Shown: positions 1 through 9,040 of the stretch, one piece after another | Numbering within the stretch: position 1 is the first letter of the stretch | Layout of the letters: each line of letters begins with the position of its first letter | Assembly: GCA_947166155.1 (NCBI GenBank) | Contig: CAMVDC010000003.1 | Span: 1-51,099, forward strand | Direction of reading: 5' to 3' | Source of the DNA: an uncultured Prevotellaceae bacterium | GTDB lineage: Bacteria > Bacteroidota > Bacteroidia > Bacteroidales > Bacteroidaceae | DNA length: 51,099 nucleotides | Notes under the pieces: model-generated | The model's database searches: none | The model's input: the letters and a program-made list of their open reading frames with translations, nothing else | What the model was told of the DNA's origin: nothing | Made by a program: the position numbers and the translations under genes

Positions 1-800
1 CAGCAAATGCACCCATGGGCACCAACCTGGGCGACGACACCATCATCATCAGCACCGGCGGACGATATGAATTCAAGAACAAAGGCATCGACATGCTCAT
101 CGAGTCGCTCAACCGACTGCGCCTCGACAACCACCTGCAGCGCGACATTCTGGCATTCATCAACGTGCCAGCATGGGTGAAGTGCCCACGCATAGACCTC
201 CAAAAGCGCCTCGAGAGCAAGCAAACCTTCAACACACCGATTGGCGACCCACGCATCACACACGAGCTGCACAATCAGGATCAGGACAAAGTGCTGAGCC
301 AAATGAACTGGCTCGACATGCACAACCGAGCCGACGAACACGTAAAGGTCATATTCGTGCCATGCTACCTCGACGGAGCCGACGGTATATTCAACATGCA
401 CTACTACGACCTGCTTATCGGCGGCGACCTCGCAATCTATCCATCCTACTACGAGCCATGGGGATATACACCCACCGAAAGCATCGCATTCCATGTGCCA
501 TGCATCACCACCGACTTAGCAGGATTCGGCCTTTGGGTCAACAGCCTGCACGGACGCTACAGCCAACTGACCGACGGAGTGAAGACAGTGCACCGCACCG
601 ACAACAACTTCATCGAGGCAGCTGAAGAGATAAAAGACACCATACTGCAGTTTGCAGAGATGACACCTGCTCAGGTGACTCAAATACGCCGTCAGGCAGC
701 ACTCACGGCACATCAAGCACTGTGGCAGTACTTCATAAAGAACTACTACCAGGCATACGACATCGCACTTACCAAACGAAACAAACGAATAACTCAATAA
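1..800 (+). CDS. Glycogen/starch synthase, GT3-like, C-terminal part (5' truncated by window)
   Basis: The reading frame is open from base 3, so the gene starts outside the window; about 265 C-terminal residues are visible. The segment around 430-540 has the E-x7-E signature of retaining GT-B glycosyltransferases (EPWGYTPTE) followed by a nucleotide-sugar site with TTDLAGFG, as in the eukaryote-like GT3 glycogen synthases that Bacteroidota use instead of GlgA. It would extend alpha-1,4-glucan from UDP- or ADP-glucose in the cytoplasm. It sits 14 bp before an alpha-glucan phosphorylase, so synthesis and breakdown of glycogen appear to be co-transcribed. The donor sugar cannot be read from this fragment. 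Confidence 0.85.
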   Translation, partial: ANAPMGTNLGDDTIIISTGGRYEFKNKGIDMLIESLNRLRLDNHLQRDILAFINVPAWVKCPRIDLQKRLESKQTFNTPIGDPRITHELHNQDQDKVLSQMNWLDMHNRADEHVKVIFVPCYLDGADGIFNMHYYDLLIGGDLAIYPSYYEPWGYTPTESIAFHVPCITTDLAGFGLWVNSLHGRYSQLTDGVKTVHRTDNNFIEAAEEIKDTILQFAEMTPAQVTQIRRQAALTAHQALWQYFIKNYYQAYDIALTKRNKRITQ

Positions 801-814
801 GTAAATAACAAACT

Positions 815-3382
815 ATGAGAATTAAAGCAAGCAACGCCAACAACCCTAATTGGCGCGACGTTACAGTCAACACATCATTGCCCGAGGCACTCATGCCTCT
901 GAACGAAATTGCCCACAACATGTGGTGGGCTTGGAGCCACGAAGCCAAAGAACTCTACAAGGCTATGGACGAGCAACTGTGGCACGACGTGAACCAAAAC
1001 CCCGTGCTCATGCTCTCACGCATCAACTACAAACGCCTCGAGCAACTGGCTGGAGACAAGAAGTTCATTACTATGATGAACAAGGTGTACAAGGAATTCC
1101 GTACATACATGGACGTTGAGCCCGACCAGAAACGCCCGTCAGTGGCATATCTGTGTATGGAATACGGTTTGAGCCATGTACTTAAGATATATTCAGGAGG
1201 ACTTGGAATACTTGCTGGTGACTATATCAAGGAGGCATCCGACTCAAATGTACGTATGACGGCAGTAGGCTTCCTCTATCGTTTCGGCTACTTCACCCAG
1301 ACATTGTCGATGGATGGACAGCAAGTTGCAAACTATGAAGCTCAGAACTTTGCGCAACTGCCTATAGAACGTCAGAACGACGCAAACGGCGAACCGATGG
1401 TAATCGACGTGCCATACAACAACTACACAGTACATGCATACGTGTGGAGAGTGAACGTTGGACGTGTGAAGCTCTATCTGCTCGATACCGACAACGAACT
1501 CAACAGTGAGTTCGACCGCTCTATCACCCACTCGCTCTATGGTGGCGACTGGGAGAACCGCCTGAAGCAAGAGATACTGCTCGGTATCGGTGGAGTGTTG
1601 ACTCTGCAGAAACTCGGCGTTAAGCCCGACATATATCACTGCAACGAGGGTCATGCCGCATTGTGCAATGTTCAGCGTCTCGTTGACTATGTGAAGCAAG
1701 GATTCACATTCAACGAAGCACTCGAACTTGTACGCACATCGTCACTCTATACTGTTCATACACCAGTACCTGCCGGTCACGACTATTTCGACGAAGGTCT
1801 CTTCAGCAAATACATGAGCTGCTATCCACAGATGCTCGGTATCGGTTGGGACGAATTCATGGGCATGGGACGCATCAACCCTGAAGACCATGGCGAGCGT
1901 TTCTGCATGTCAACATTCGCATGCAACACCAGTTCGTGGGTCAACGGTGTGAGCTGGCTCCACGGCAAGGTATCAAAAGAGATGTTTTCAGGCATTTGGA
2001 AAGGATACTTCCCAGAAGAGCTTGACAACGTAGGTTACGTAACCAACGGTGTTCACTTCCCAACATGGAGCGCTACCGAATGGAAGGAACTCTATGGCAA
2101 GTATCTGCCAAAGAGCTATTACCACGATCAGAGCAATGCCAAGCTCTGGGAAAGCATCTATAATGTGCCTGACGAAGAGATTTGGAAGACTCGCAAAGAA
2201 CTGAAGGTGAAGCTTGTTGACTACATCAAGCAGCAGTTCCGCGAAAACTGGCTGAAGAACCAGGGTGACCCATCGCGCATCGTCTCAATCCTGCAGAAGA
2301 TAAGTCCTGATGCACTGACTATTGGTTTTGCACGTCGTTTTGCAACATATAAGCGTGCTCACCTGCTCTTCTCCGACCTCGATCGTCTGGCAAAGATTGT
2401 CAACAACCCCGACTATCCGGTTCAGTTCCTCTTTGCCGGTAAGGCTCACCCTGCCGATGGTGGCGGACAAGGTCTTATCAAGAAGATTTACGAGATAAGC
2501 CGTCGTCCTGAGTTCCTTGGCAAGATTATCTTCCTTGAGAACTATGACATGAAGCTCGCACGACGCCTTGTAACAGGTGTGGATATCTGGATGAACACAC
2601 CTACACGTCCTCTCGAGGCATCGGGTACATCAGGCGAAAAGGCTCTCATGAATGGTGTTGTAAACCTCTCTGTACTTGATGGCTGGTGGCTTGAGGGCTA
2701 TCGCGAAGGTGCAGGATGGGCTCTGACCGAGAAGCGCACCTACCAGAATCAGGATCAGCAAGACCAACTCGACGCTGCAACCATCTATTCTCTGCTCGAG
2801 AACGAGATACTCCCGCTCTACTATGCTAAGAACGAGAAGGGCTACAGCGAAGGCTGGATAAAGACAGTGAAGAACTCTATAGCACAGATTGCTCCTCACT
2901 ACACCATGAAGCGTCAGCTCGACGACTACTACTCTAAGTTCTACAATCCATTGGCTGCTCGTGCCAAGGTGCTCTTTGCCAACAACTGCCAGAAGGCACG
3001 CGAGATTGCTCGCTGGAAGGAACTGGTGGCTGAGCGCTGGGATAGCATCCACGTTGTTTCGAGTGAGAAAGACCCTGCATTGGTTGCAGGCAACGTGATG
3101 ACCGGTAAGGTTTATAACATCACAATCAATGTAGATGAGCAAGGACTTGACGACGTTGTGGGCGTAGAACTTGTGTGCCTGCGTGCCGACAAAGAAGCCA
3201 AGCTCCACGTGTCGCAGGTTGAACCACTGCAGGTGGTACGCCGCGAAGGCAACATCTTCACCTTCCAAGGCACACACACCGTCGAGGTTGCAGGCGACAT
3301 CAAGGTGGCATACCGCATGTATCCGAAGAATGCCGACCTGCCACACCGTCAGGACTTCTGCTATGTGAAGTGGTTCAACTGA
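815..3382 (+). CDS. glgP: Alpha-glucan (glycogen) phosphorylase, GT35
   Basis: The 855-residue protein matches the shorter bacterial alpha-glucan phosphorylase type, with a DUF3417-like N-terminal region (about residues 15-125, including [10 protein letters not shown]). It releases glucose-1-phosphate from alpha-1,4-glucans with a PLP cofactor. The PLP-lysine region is [14 protein letters not shown], with the expected lysine at residue 609, and the catalytic-domain stretch [12 protein letters not shown] lies upstream of it. It follows the glycogen synthase after 14 bp and ends at a strong hairpin shared with the convergent fcl gene. Length and motifs agree with the family and no damage is seen. 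Confidence 0.95.
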   Translation: MRIKASNANNPNWRDVTVNTSLPEALMPLNEIAHNMWWAWSHEAKELYKAMDEQLWHDVNQNPVLMLSRINYKRLEQLAGDKKFITMMNKVYKEFRTYMDVEPDQKRPSVAYLCMEYGLSHVLKIYSGGLGILAGDYIKEASDSNVRMTAVGFLYRFGYFTQTLSMDGQQVANYEAQNFAQLPIERQNDANGEPMVIDVPYNNYTVHAYVWRVNVGRVKLYLLDTDNELNSEFDRSITHSLYGGDWENRLKQEILLGIGGVLTLQKLGVKPDIYHCNEGHAALCNVQRLVDYVKQGFTFNEALELVRTSSLYTVHTPVPAGHDYFDEGLFSKYMSCYPQMLGIGWDEFMGMGRINPEDHGERFCMSTFACNTSSWVNGVSWLHGKVSKEMFSGIWKGYFPEELDNVGYVTNGVHFPTWSATEWKELYGKYLPKSYYHDQSNAKLWESIYNVPDEEIWKTRKELKVKLVDYIKQQFRENWLKNQGDPSRIVSILQKISPDALTIGFARRFATYKRAHLLFSDLDRLAKIVNNPDYPVQFLFAGKAHPADGGGQGLIKKIYEISRRPEFLGKIIFLENYDMKLARRLVTGVDIWMNTPTRPLEASGTSGEKALMNGVVNLSVLDGWWLEGYREGAGWALTEKRTYQNQDQQDQLDAATIYSLLENEILPLYYAKNEKGYSEGWIKTVKNSIAQIAPHYTMKRQLDDYYSKFYNPLAARAKVLFANNCQKAREIARWKELVAERWDSIHVVSSEKDPALVAGNVMTGKVYNITINVDEQGLDDVVGVELVCLRADKEAKLHVSQVEPLQVVRREGNIFTFQGTHTVEVAGDIKVAYRMYPKNADLPHRQDFCYVKWFN

Positions 3383-3420
3383 TCAAGATGTGATTGTTAT
3401 AAATCAGTAAAAAGAAGCGA

Positions 3421-3462
3421 AGAGGGGGATGTGCCAGTACCGGCACATCCCCCTCTTGTTTT
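3421..3462. terminator. Bidirectional hairpin terminator between glgP and fcl
   Basis: A 15-bp perfect stem (3421-3435 with 3442-3456, loop AGTACC) is followed by TTGTTTTCTT on the plus strand. It sits between the convergent ends of glgP and fcl. The stem core GGGGATGTGCC recurs in the hairpin at 48649-48682, which also separates convergent genes. Confidence 0.85.
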
Positions 3463-3477
3463 CTTATGTTTTTATCG

Positions 3478-4419
3478 TCACCGCTCTGCCCGCATTGGGT
3501 TGTCGAGGAAGTCTTGGTAGGCGAGGCGTATGCCGTCCTCGAGTTCGGTGCGGTAGGTCCAGCCGAGGTTGGTGGCTTTCGATACGTCGAGCAGTTTGCG
3601 CGGTGTGCCGTTGGGGCGCGTGGTGTCCCAAAGGATGCGGCCTTCGTAGCCGATGACTTTTGCCACGAGTTCGGTCAGCGCTTTGATGGTGAGTTCTTTG
3701 CCGGTGCCTGCATTCACGGTTTCGTTGCCCGAATAGTTGTTCATGAGGAAGACGCAGAGGTTTGCGAGGTCGTCGACATACAGGAACTCGCGCAGCGGCG
3801 ATCCGTCGCCCCAGCATGTGACTTCTGCCCTACCCTCCACTTTGGCTTCGTGGAAGCGGCGGATGAGTGCGGGCAACACGTGTGAGTGCTCGGGATGGTA
3901 GTTGTCGTTGGGTCCGTAGAGGTTGGTAGGCATCACGCTGATGTAGTCGGTGCCGTATTGGCGGTTGAGGTATTCGCAGTACTTCAGGCCGCTTATCTTT
4001 GCCAATGCATAGGCTTCGTTGGTTTGTTCGAGGCTTCCGGTGAGCAGGCACGACTCGGGCATGGGTTGGGGAGCAAGGCGTGGATAGATGCAACTTGAGC
4101 CGAGGAACTCCAGTTTCTTGCATCCGTTCTGCCACGCTGCGTGTATGACGTTCATCTCGAGTATCATGTTTTGGTACATGAAGTCGGCCAGCGCTGTTTG
4201 GTTGGCTACGATTCCGCCCACTTTTGCTGCAGCGAGGAATACGTATTCGGGGCGTTCTTGCTCGAAGAAACGCTCGACGGCTTCCTGCCGGGTGAGGTCG
4301 AGTTGGCTGTGGGTGCGGGTTATGATGTTGGTGTATCCTTGGCGTGTGAGTTCCCTCACAATTGCGCTGCCCACCATGCCACGGTGTCCGGCAACGTATA
4401 TCTTACTGTTCTTTTCCAT
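3478..4419 (-). CDS. fcl: GDP-L-fucose synthase
   Basis: The 313-residue protein is an extended short-chain dehydrogenase. The NADP-binding GHRGMVG motif is at residues 11-17, the SSC segment at 108-110, and the catalytic Tyr-xxx-Lys pair is Y137/K141 in YALAK. Later motifs [14 protein letters not shown] and [15 protein letters not shown] are typical of GDP-4-keto-6-deoxymannose epimerase/reductase. It makes GDP-L-fucose for surface glycans. The GDP-mannose dehydratase partner is not in the window; a mannose-6-phosphate isomerase is at 21856. The start codon overlaps the end of the upstream glycosyltransferase by 17 bp, suggesting translational coupling. Confidence 0.95.
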   Translation of the reverse strand: MEKNSKIYVAGHRGMVGSAIVRELTRQGYTNIITRTHSQLDLTRQEAVERFFEQERPEYVFLAAAKVGGIVANQTALADFMYQNMILEMNVIHAAWQNGCKKLEFLGSSCIYPRLAPQPMPESCLLTGSLEQTNEAYALAKISGLKYCEYLNRQYGTDYISVMPTNLYGPNDNYHPEHSHVLPALIRRFHEAKVEGRAEVTCWGDGSPLREFLYVDDLANLCVFLMNNYSGNETVNAGTGKELTIKALTELVAKVIGYEGRILWDTTRPNGTPRKLLDVSKATNLGWTYRTELEDGIRLAYQDFLDNPMRAER

Positions 4420-5341
4420 TGTTTGTTTCTCTGATTACGTACATTGGTCGGTGTTTCGACTCGCCGTAGATGCGTGCGATGTACTCGCCGAGTATTCCTA
4501 TCGACAGTAGTTGCACTCCGCCGAGGAACAGCATGATGCTCACGAGTGTGGTGAATCCTTGCACGGGGTCGCCAATGATGAGTGTCTTGGCTATGTAGAA
4601 CACGGTGAAGCAGAATGCTCCCAGTGCCGTGATGGCGCCTATGATGGTAGCGAGGCGCAGTGGTGCCGTGGTGAACGAGGTGATGGCTTCGAGTGCGAGG
4701 TCGGTGAGTCGCATGAAACTCCAGTGGGTGTTGCCACGTGTGCGGTCGGCGCGGTCGAAGACGAGTTCTTTCTTCTTGAATCCAATCCATGAGAAGAGCC
4801 CTTTGTTGTAGCGTTCGGTTTCGCGTATGCGCCGCAGTGTCTCTACACACTGGCGGTCGAGCAAGCGGAAATCGCCCACGTTTTCGGGCATGTCGATGCG
4901 CGATGTGGCCGACATGAGCCTGTAGAACAACGTTGAAAACATGCGTTTCATCCACGACTCGCGTCCGCGTGAGCGGCGTCGGGTGTAGACATCTTGATAG
5001 CCTTGCTCCCAATATCTCAGCATGTCGTGCACGAGTTGTGGCGGGTCTTGCCCGTCGGCATCCATAAGCACAACGGCATCGGAGTCGGCCCGGTCGATGG
5101 CAGCCATGAGGGCACACTCTTTGCCGAAGTTGCGCGAGAGGATGATGTACCCCACGCATGGGTCGTCGTGAGCCATCTGCCGCACGATGTGTGGAGTGGA
5201 GTCGGTGCTTCCATCGTCGACCACGAGCAGGTGCCAGTCGTATTCGGGTTCGGATTCCATCAGTGTGCGGAGCCGGTCGTAGAGTTCGGGCAACGAGTCG
5301 GCTTCGTTGTAACACGGGATGCATATCGTAACGCTCTTCAT
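4403..5341 (-). CDS. GtrB/ArnC-like family 2 glycosyltransferase with two C-terminal membrane segments
   Basis: I place the start at 5341 ([15 protein letters not shown]), giving 312 residues. The open frame runs 151 codons further upstream, but through repeats and promoter DNA with no protein-like composition. The GT2 domain covers about residues 1-225, with the DDGSTDST and DADGQDPP (DxD) donor-site motifs. Two hydrophobic helices follow at about 230-255 and 265-290, then a short basic tail, as in polyprenyl-phosphate sugar transferases of the GtrB type. The likely job is moving a sugar onto a lipid carrier for surface glycan decoration; the sugar is unknown. It is transcribed ahead of and overlapping fcl. 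Confidence 0.9.
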   Translation of the reverse strand: MKSVTICIPCYNEADSLPELYDRLRTLMESEPEYDWHLLVVDDGSTDSTPHIVRQMAHDDPCVGYIILSRNFGKECALMAAIDRADSDAVVLMDADGQDPPQLVHDMLRYWEQGYQDVYTRRRSRGRESWMKRMFSTLFYRLMSATSRIDMPENVGDFRLLDRQCVETLRRIRETERYNKGLFSWIGFKKKELVFDRADRTRGNTHWSFMRLTDLALEAITSFTTAPLRLATIIGAITALGAFCFTVFYIAKTLIIGDPVQGFTTLVSIMLFLGGVQLLSIGILGEYIARIYGESKHRPMYVIRETNNGKEQ

Positions 5342-5365
5342 CTTGTGTGGAATTGAAATCAACCA

Positions 5366-5373
5366 CAAAGGTA
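5366..5373 (-). promoter_or_regulatory. Bacteroidota -7 promoter element for the glycosyltransferase-fcl operon
   Basis: The minus strand reads TACCTTTG, a match to the Bacteroidota TAnnTTTG element, 25 bp before the chosen start codon at 5341. A TTTG at 5390-5393 lies upstream, but its spacing of 16 bp is short for the -33 box. This supports the downstream start rather than the longer frame. Confidence 0.6.
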
Positions 5374-5476
5374 TGAAAAAAATGATTAACAAACGAATGA
5401 ATGGATGAAAAAATGTGGTGGAGGGTGGGATAATGCGAATATGAGGGAGGAAGAGGGATGTGGAAAGGACATGAAT

Positions 5477-5509
5477 ACACATATATATATTATTGCGCGC
5501 GCACGCGTG
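5477..5509. repeat. Alternating AT / GC tract upstream of the glycosyltransferase gene
   Basis: A run of alternating purine-pyrimidine, ACACATATATATAT then GCGCGCGCACGCGTG, separated by ATT. It has an inverted counterpart at 16074-16108 upstream of the blaI-like gene. In both places the order relative to the downstream gene is GC tract, AT tract, then gene. Such tracts can adopt Z-DNA or melt easily; no function can be shown from sequence. Confidence 0.6.
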
Positions 5510-5536
5510 GGAGGGGAAGGATGGAGGGGGCGCGGG

Positions 5537-5624
5537 GAACGGAGCGAGGGAGGGAAAAGGCGAGGATGGAGGGGCGAGCGGAACGGAGCGATGGGAGGAA
5601 AAGGCGAGGATGGAGGGGCGAGCG
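5537..5624. repeat. Two tandem copies of a 44-bp purine-rich repeat
   Basis: Units at 5537-5580 and 5581-5624 both begin GAACGGAGCGA and end GGAGGGGCGAGCG; a third begins at 5625 with GAAC before switching to the hairpin. The period is twice 22 bp, matching the unit length of the array that follows. The purine strand is the plus strand, so transcripts of the downstream operon would carry a pyrimidine tract. Confidence 0.8.
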
Positions 5625-5655
5625 GAACTTCGAGGCCAAACCTCGAAGCACAAAC
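5625..5655. repeat. 31-bp element with hairpin, exact inverted copy at 15995-16025
   Basis: The 31 bases are an exact reverse complement of 15995-16025. Inside is an 8-bp stem CTTCGAGG / CCTCGAAG with a CCAAA loop. In both loci it lies between a 22-bp array and the downstream gene (glycosyltransferase here, blaI-like there) and has the same orientation relative to that gene. Confidence 0.9.
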
Positions 5656-5686
5656 GACGGGACGGAAGGGAAAATGAAGGCAGAAG

Positions 5687-6038
5687 TTTTGCTGCGAGTG
5701 CGCGTGTATTTTGCTGCGAGTGCGGAGTAATTTGCCTGCGAGTGCGCGTGTATTTTGCTGCGAGTGCGGAGTAATTCTTTAATTTGCGTCGCAAATTTAA
5801 TAATTTTCCACCGAAAAATAATAAATTTACGTCGCAAATTTAATAATTTGCGACGTAAATTAAAGTTTTCCTATATAAGCGCAGGTAAATTCTTGTATAG
5901 GCGCAGGTAAATTCTTGTATAGGCGCAGGTAAATTACTATATAAGCGCGGATAAATTTCTATATCAACACAAAGGAATTACTATATCAACGCAGAGGAAT
6001 TATTATATCAACGCAGATAAATGTCTATATCGCCGCAT
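5687..6038. repeat. 22-bp-period tandem array, 16 units in continuous register
   Basis: The span is exactly 16 x 22 bp and shows three unit types without loss of phase. Units 1-4 (5687-5774) contain TTTTGCTGCGAGTGCG. Units 5-8 (5775-5862) carry palindromes such as AATTTGCGTCGCAAATT. Units 9-16 (5863-6038) have TATANNNGCGCAG followed by GTAAATT or variants. Units 5-8 correspond at about 90% identity to 15693-15780 in the second long array. The array ends 12 bp before the stop of the S15-type hydrolase and lies about 350 bp upstream of the glycosyltransferase start. No coding gene is credible in 5342-6050. Confidence 0.9.
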
Positions 6039-6050
6039 GCAATTTTCGCT

Positions 6051-7982
6051 TTACTCACTACGGCTGACGAGTGGCAACCAGAGGCGCGAGGGATGCTCGC
6101 CCGAGTGGTAGATGCGTATCGTTGCCGGTTGGAAATCGGAATCGAGGCAGTGGTAGATATCGCAGAAATGTTGCGGGTTGCGGTCGAAAAGGGGGAACAT
6201 AGAGCTTTGCACCTGCACCATGATGCGGTGACCTGCCTGGAATGTGTGTATCATGTCGTTGAGTTTGAACCGAAGTGCGGTGGGTTGGTTGGGTTCAAAC
6301 GGCTCGGGATGACTGAGCGAGTTGCGGTATTTGCCACGCATGATTTCCCAGCGTATGAGGTTCTGACACCCCTCTTCATCGACATCGATGACCTTCACGA
6401 TGAAGTCGGCATCGGTGGTAGAGGTGCTGACAATGAAGTCGACTTCGGGAGTACCCATGATGGTGAGCGGTTGTGAGAGTTCATTCGTCTGGAACACAGC
6501 CACATCGGTGCGCCACGAAGCAAAGCGCTGGTCGGCATTCATGTAGGATGCATCGCGTCCGCTGTGGGGACGAGTGCCTATATATGGCACCGGGCGCGAG
6601 GGGTCGCTGACATACGAAGTATATGGTGCGGGTTGAGTTGCGGTCTTTGGGCAGTAGGTGAGGTCGGAGCAAAGACCACCTTGCTCTGCCAGTTGGAAGG
6701 CGATGCGGGTGCGTTGCATGGTGTGCCCGTTGGCCGTGAACGATGTTGCAGCGGCATCCCATCCATCGGGCAGGTTATACCATTCGTGGGTTCCAGTATC
6801 AAACATGCGGGCTCCGTAGGCCGGTTTGCTACCCTTTCCTTCGAGATAATAGGCAAAGAAGGGGTACTCCATCTGAAGCATGTATACACTCTCGGCCGCC
6901 TGGTGTCCGTAATCAACATAGCCCAGACGCGATGCTTCGGGGTAGCGCCAAGCTCCGTGACTCCACGGACCTTCGACGAGATAGACGGGAGTCTTGGGCG
7001 ACTTCGCGCGTATTTTCTTATAGGTGTCGAATGCTCCGTAGCAATCTTCGGCATCAAACAAGCCTCCGACCACCATCACGGCAGGGTTGGCCTTCTTCGA
7101 TGTCGAGAGGTATTGCACGTAGTTGGTCACCGTGTGGGTCTCCCAGTATTCGTCGAGGTTGGGATGAGACATGGTCAGGTTCCACATCTCGACGCTATCG
7201 CCCATGATGGCCGAGAAGTTGCGCACGGCTCCAACCTCAAGGAAATCGGTGTAGATGTCACGTCGCACGATGTCGGTCGGCGTGCCGCTGCGACCAATCT
7301 TTCCATCCCAGAAGTCGCGCGAGTTGACGTACTGGAACCAATACTCGAAGTCGAACATATCGACCAGGCAGAGCGCACCGTTGTGATGGTCATCGTCGCC
7401 GCGAAACCAGTCGGTGACAGGCGCCTGCGGACTTACGGCCTTGATGGCAGGATGGAGCGCAAGTGCAGACATAGTGGCATAGAAGCCCGGGTAGCTGATG
7501 CCGTGAACACCAATACACTCGTTGCTGTGAGTGTTGCGGATGAGCCATTCAGCCGTGTCGTAAGCATCGCTTGCCTCGTCGGTTTGCTTCCCTTTCTTGT
7601 TGGGGATATACGGACGGATATCCTCAAACCGGCCCTCGCTCATGTTCTTCCCCCTCACATCCTGAAACACGATGATATATCCACTGCGCAGGTATTCATA
7701 GTACCCAACAGACGAAAAGTGCTTGAAACGGCCCTCACCATAAGGGGCACATCCGTAGCAATCGCGGCTCATGAGGATGGGATGGCGCGCAGAACGGTCG
7801 CGCGGTTCATAGACGACAGTAAACAGGCGGACGCCGTCGCGCATAGGAATCATCACCTCGCGCTTCGTGTAGTTGCGTTCAATCCACTGCTGGTTGATGG
7901 AGTCGGGCTCCTGAACGAATGATTGCTGAGCATTGGCAAAAGATGCAAAGCATAGTGAAATTAGTAATAAAATGCGTGTCAT
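6051..7982 (-). CDS. Secreted S15/CocE-NonD family hydrolase
   Basis: The 643-residue protein starts with a signal peptide (LLLISLCFASFANAQ, cleavage near residue 19). An alpha/beta hydrolase domain follows, with the GxSYxG nucleophile motif GISYPG (Ser163); FDAEDCYGAF and the WSHGAW segment are candidates for the Asp and His of the triad. The C-terminal third (about 440-640) resembles the beta-sandwich of the X-Pro dipeptidyl-peptidase/CocE superfamily. Members cut acyl-proline peptides or ester/amide bonds; the substrate is not predictable. It is a single gene, divergent from rpmB, with a -7 element at 8024-8031. Confidence 0.88.
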   Translation of the reverse strand: MTRILLLISLCFASFANAQQSFVQEPDSINQQWIERNYTKREVMIPMRDGVRLFTVVYEPRDRSARHPILMSRDCYGCAPYGEGRFKHFSSVGYYEYLRSGYIIVFQDVRGKNMSEGRFEDIRPYIPNKKGKQTDEASDAYDTAEWLIRNTHSNECIGVHGISYPGFYATMSALALHPAIKAVSPQAPVTDWFRGDDDHHNGALCLVDMFDFEYWFQYVNSRDFWDGKIGRSGTPTDIVRRDIYTDFLEVGAVRNFSAIMGDSVEMWNLTMSHPNLDEYWETHTVTNYVQYLSTSKKANPAVMVVGGLFDAEDCYGAFDTYKKIRAKSPKTPVYLVEGPWSHGAWRYPEASRLGYVDYGHQAAESVYMLQMEYPFFAYYLEGKGSKPAYGARMFDTGTHEWYNLPDGWDAAATSFTANGHTMQRTRIAFQLAEQGGLCSDLTYCPKTATQPAPYTSYVSDPSRPVPYIGTRPHSGRDASYMNADQRFASWRTDVAVFQTNELSQPLTIMGTPEVDFIVSTSTTDADFIVKVIDVDEEGCQNLIRWEIMRGKYRNSLSHPEPFEPNQPTALRFKLNDMIHTFQAGHRIMVQVQSSMFPLFDRNPQHFCDIYHCLDSDFQPATIRIYHSGEHPSRLWLPLVSRSE

Positions 7983-8023
7983 ACGATTGGAAACAAATGA
8001 TGAATTATCAGTTTTAGCGAGTG

Positions 8024-8031
8024 CAAAGATA
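8024..8031 (-). promoter_or_regulatory. -7 promoter element of the S15-type hydrolase gene
   Basis: The minus strand reads TATCTTTG (TAnnTTTG), 41 bp upstream of the start codon at 7982. No convincing -33 box at the usual distance. Confidence 0.5.
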
Positions 8032-8149
8032 GCACATTTTCATCAATAAAACGACATGTAATGAGTATAAAACACACGTAAAGGCACAAAATAAGTGGAT
8101 GAAAACCAAAAAAACTTACGAAATACTTTCCCAATTCAATAAAAGTTCG

Positions 8150-8157
8150 TAACTTTG
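8150..8157 (+). promoter_or_regulatory. -7 promoter element of the rpmB operon
   Basis: TAACTTTG fits TAnnTTTG exactly and lies 56 bp upstream of the rpmB start in an AT-rich divergent region. Confidence 0.65.
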
Positions 8158-8213
8158 CGCGCTGTTTATAAATCCCGACAAGAAAAGAGCAGAAATAAAA
8201 ACAAGTAAAAGAT

Positions 8214-8474
8214 ATGTCAAAGATTTGTCAAATCACAGGTAAGAAATCAGCGATCGGCAACAACGTTTCGCACTCGCTGCGCAGAACAAAGAGACGTTTC
8301 AGCGTCAACCTGTTCACTAAGAAGTTCTACTATGTAGAAGAAGATTGTTGGATAGTTTTGAAGGTCAGTGCAGCTGGACTTCGCATTATTAACCGTATCG
8401 GCCTTGACGCAGCGCTGAGACAAGCTGTTGCAAAAGGCTACTGCGACTGGAAGGACATCCAGGTTATCGCATAA
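8214..8474 (+). CDS. rpmB: 50S ribosomal protein bL28
   Basis: The 86-residue basic protein begins with the family pattern [21 protein letters not shown] and continues [10 protein letters not shown], typical of bL28. It has the longer Bacteroidota form rather than the 78-residue enterobacterial one. It heads a three-gene operon with rpmG (25 bp downstream) and the DUF4295-type gene. No zinc-ligand cysteine set is visible. Confidence 0.97.
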   Translation: MSKICQITGKKSAIGNNVSHSLRRTKRRFSVNLFTKKFYYVEEDCWIVLKVSAAGLRIINRIGLDAALRQAVAKGYCDWKDIQVIA

Positions 8475-8499
8475 AAACCATTAACAAGGAGATTAAGAC

Positions 8500-8688
8500 A
8501 TGGCAAAGAAAGCTAAAGGAAACAGAATCCAAGTCATTCTGGAATGCACTGAGATGAAAGACAGCGGACTGCCCGGAACATCGCGCTACATCACAACAAA
8601 GAACCGCAAGAACACCCCCGACCGTCTGGAACTGAAGAAGTACAACCCCATCCTGAAGAAGATGACCATACACAAGGAAATCAAGTAA
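8500..8688 (+). CDS. rpmG: 50S ribosomal protein bL33
   Basis: The 62-residue protein begins [20 protein letters not shown] and contains [20 protein letters not shown], the bL33 signature. The paired CxxC zinc motifs of the C+ form are absent, so this is the zinc-independent type. It lies between rpmB and the DUF4295-type gene on the same strand. Confidence 0.97.
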   Translation: MAKKAKGNRIQVILECTEMKDSGLPGTSRYITTKNRKNTPDRLELKKYNPILKKMTIHKEIK

Positions 8689-8759
8689 GCAGGATAAACG
8701 GCAACAAGTACTCAACGAGAAAGTAAAGATACACACACATTTTTAATAAATAACACAAT

Positions 8760-8912
8760 ATGGCAAAGAAAGCGGTCGCTACCCTCCACTCAAAAGATGG
8801 TCGCGCATACACCAAAGTAATAAAGATGTGTAAATCGCCAAAGACAGGCGCATACATGTTTGAAGAAAAAGTATTGCTCAACGAAGACGCTAAAGCTTAC
8901 GCCAACAGCTAA
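8760..8912 (+). CDS. DUF4295-type small ribosome-associated protein
   Basis: A 50-residue protein (MAKKAVATLHSKDGRAYTKV... ending AKAYANS) encoded 71 bp after rpmG. The sequence and the position after rpmB-rpmG match the Bacteroidota-restricted DUF4295 family. From memory, this family has been identified in a Bacteroidota ribosome structure as an extra large-subunit protein (bL38); I am not certain of that assignment. The high Lys content and operon position support a ribosomal role. The start is the only ATG in frame, after AATAACACAAT. Confidence 0.9.
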   Translation: MAKKAVATLHSKDGRAYTKVIKMCKSPKTGAYMFEEKVLLNEDAKAYANS

Positions 8913-8951
8913 TCGAAACACAATACAAACAAACTTACACACAAGCATAAC

Positions 8952-9018
8952 CCCCTCGACCAAAAAGAGAAACCCAATCAAAACCGGGTGACAATCTATC
9001 ACGGTCGAGGGGATTTTG
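8952..9018 (+). terminator. Large-loop hairpin after the rpmB operon
   Basis: CCCCTCGACC (8952-8961) pairs perfectly with GGTCGAGGGG (9003-9012) and is followed by ATTTTGAT. The 41-base loop holds a weaker inner pairing (ACCC with GGGT). It lies 40 bp after the DUF4295-type stop and 23 bp before nhaC, so it is a terminator or an attenuator limiting readthrough into nhaC. Confidence 0.65.
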
Positions 9019-9040
9019 ATATACCCACACCGACCGACAC

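Noticed and set aside
4403..5794. A 463-codon version of the glycosyltransferase
   Set aside because: The 151 extra N-terminal codons cover the promoter element at 5366-5373 and the repeat tracts; the GT2 domain begins exactly at the ATG at 5341.
5405..5837. Several overlapping open frames on both strands (90-115 codons)
   Set aside because: They run through the 44-bp and 22-bp repeats; their proteins are periodic copies of the DNA repeats with extreme Arg/Gly/Ala composition and no start context.
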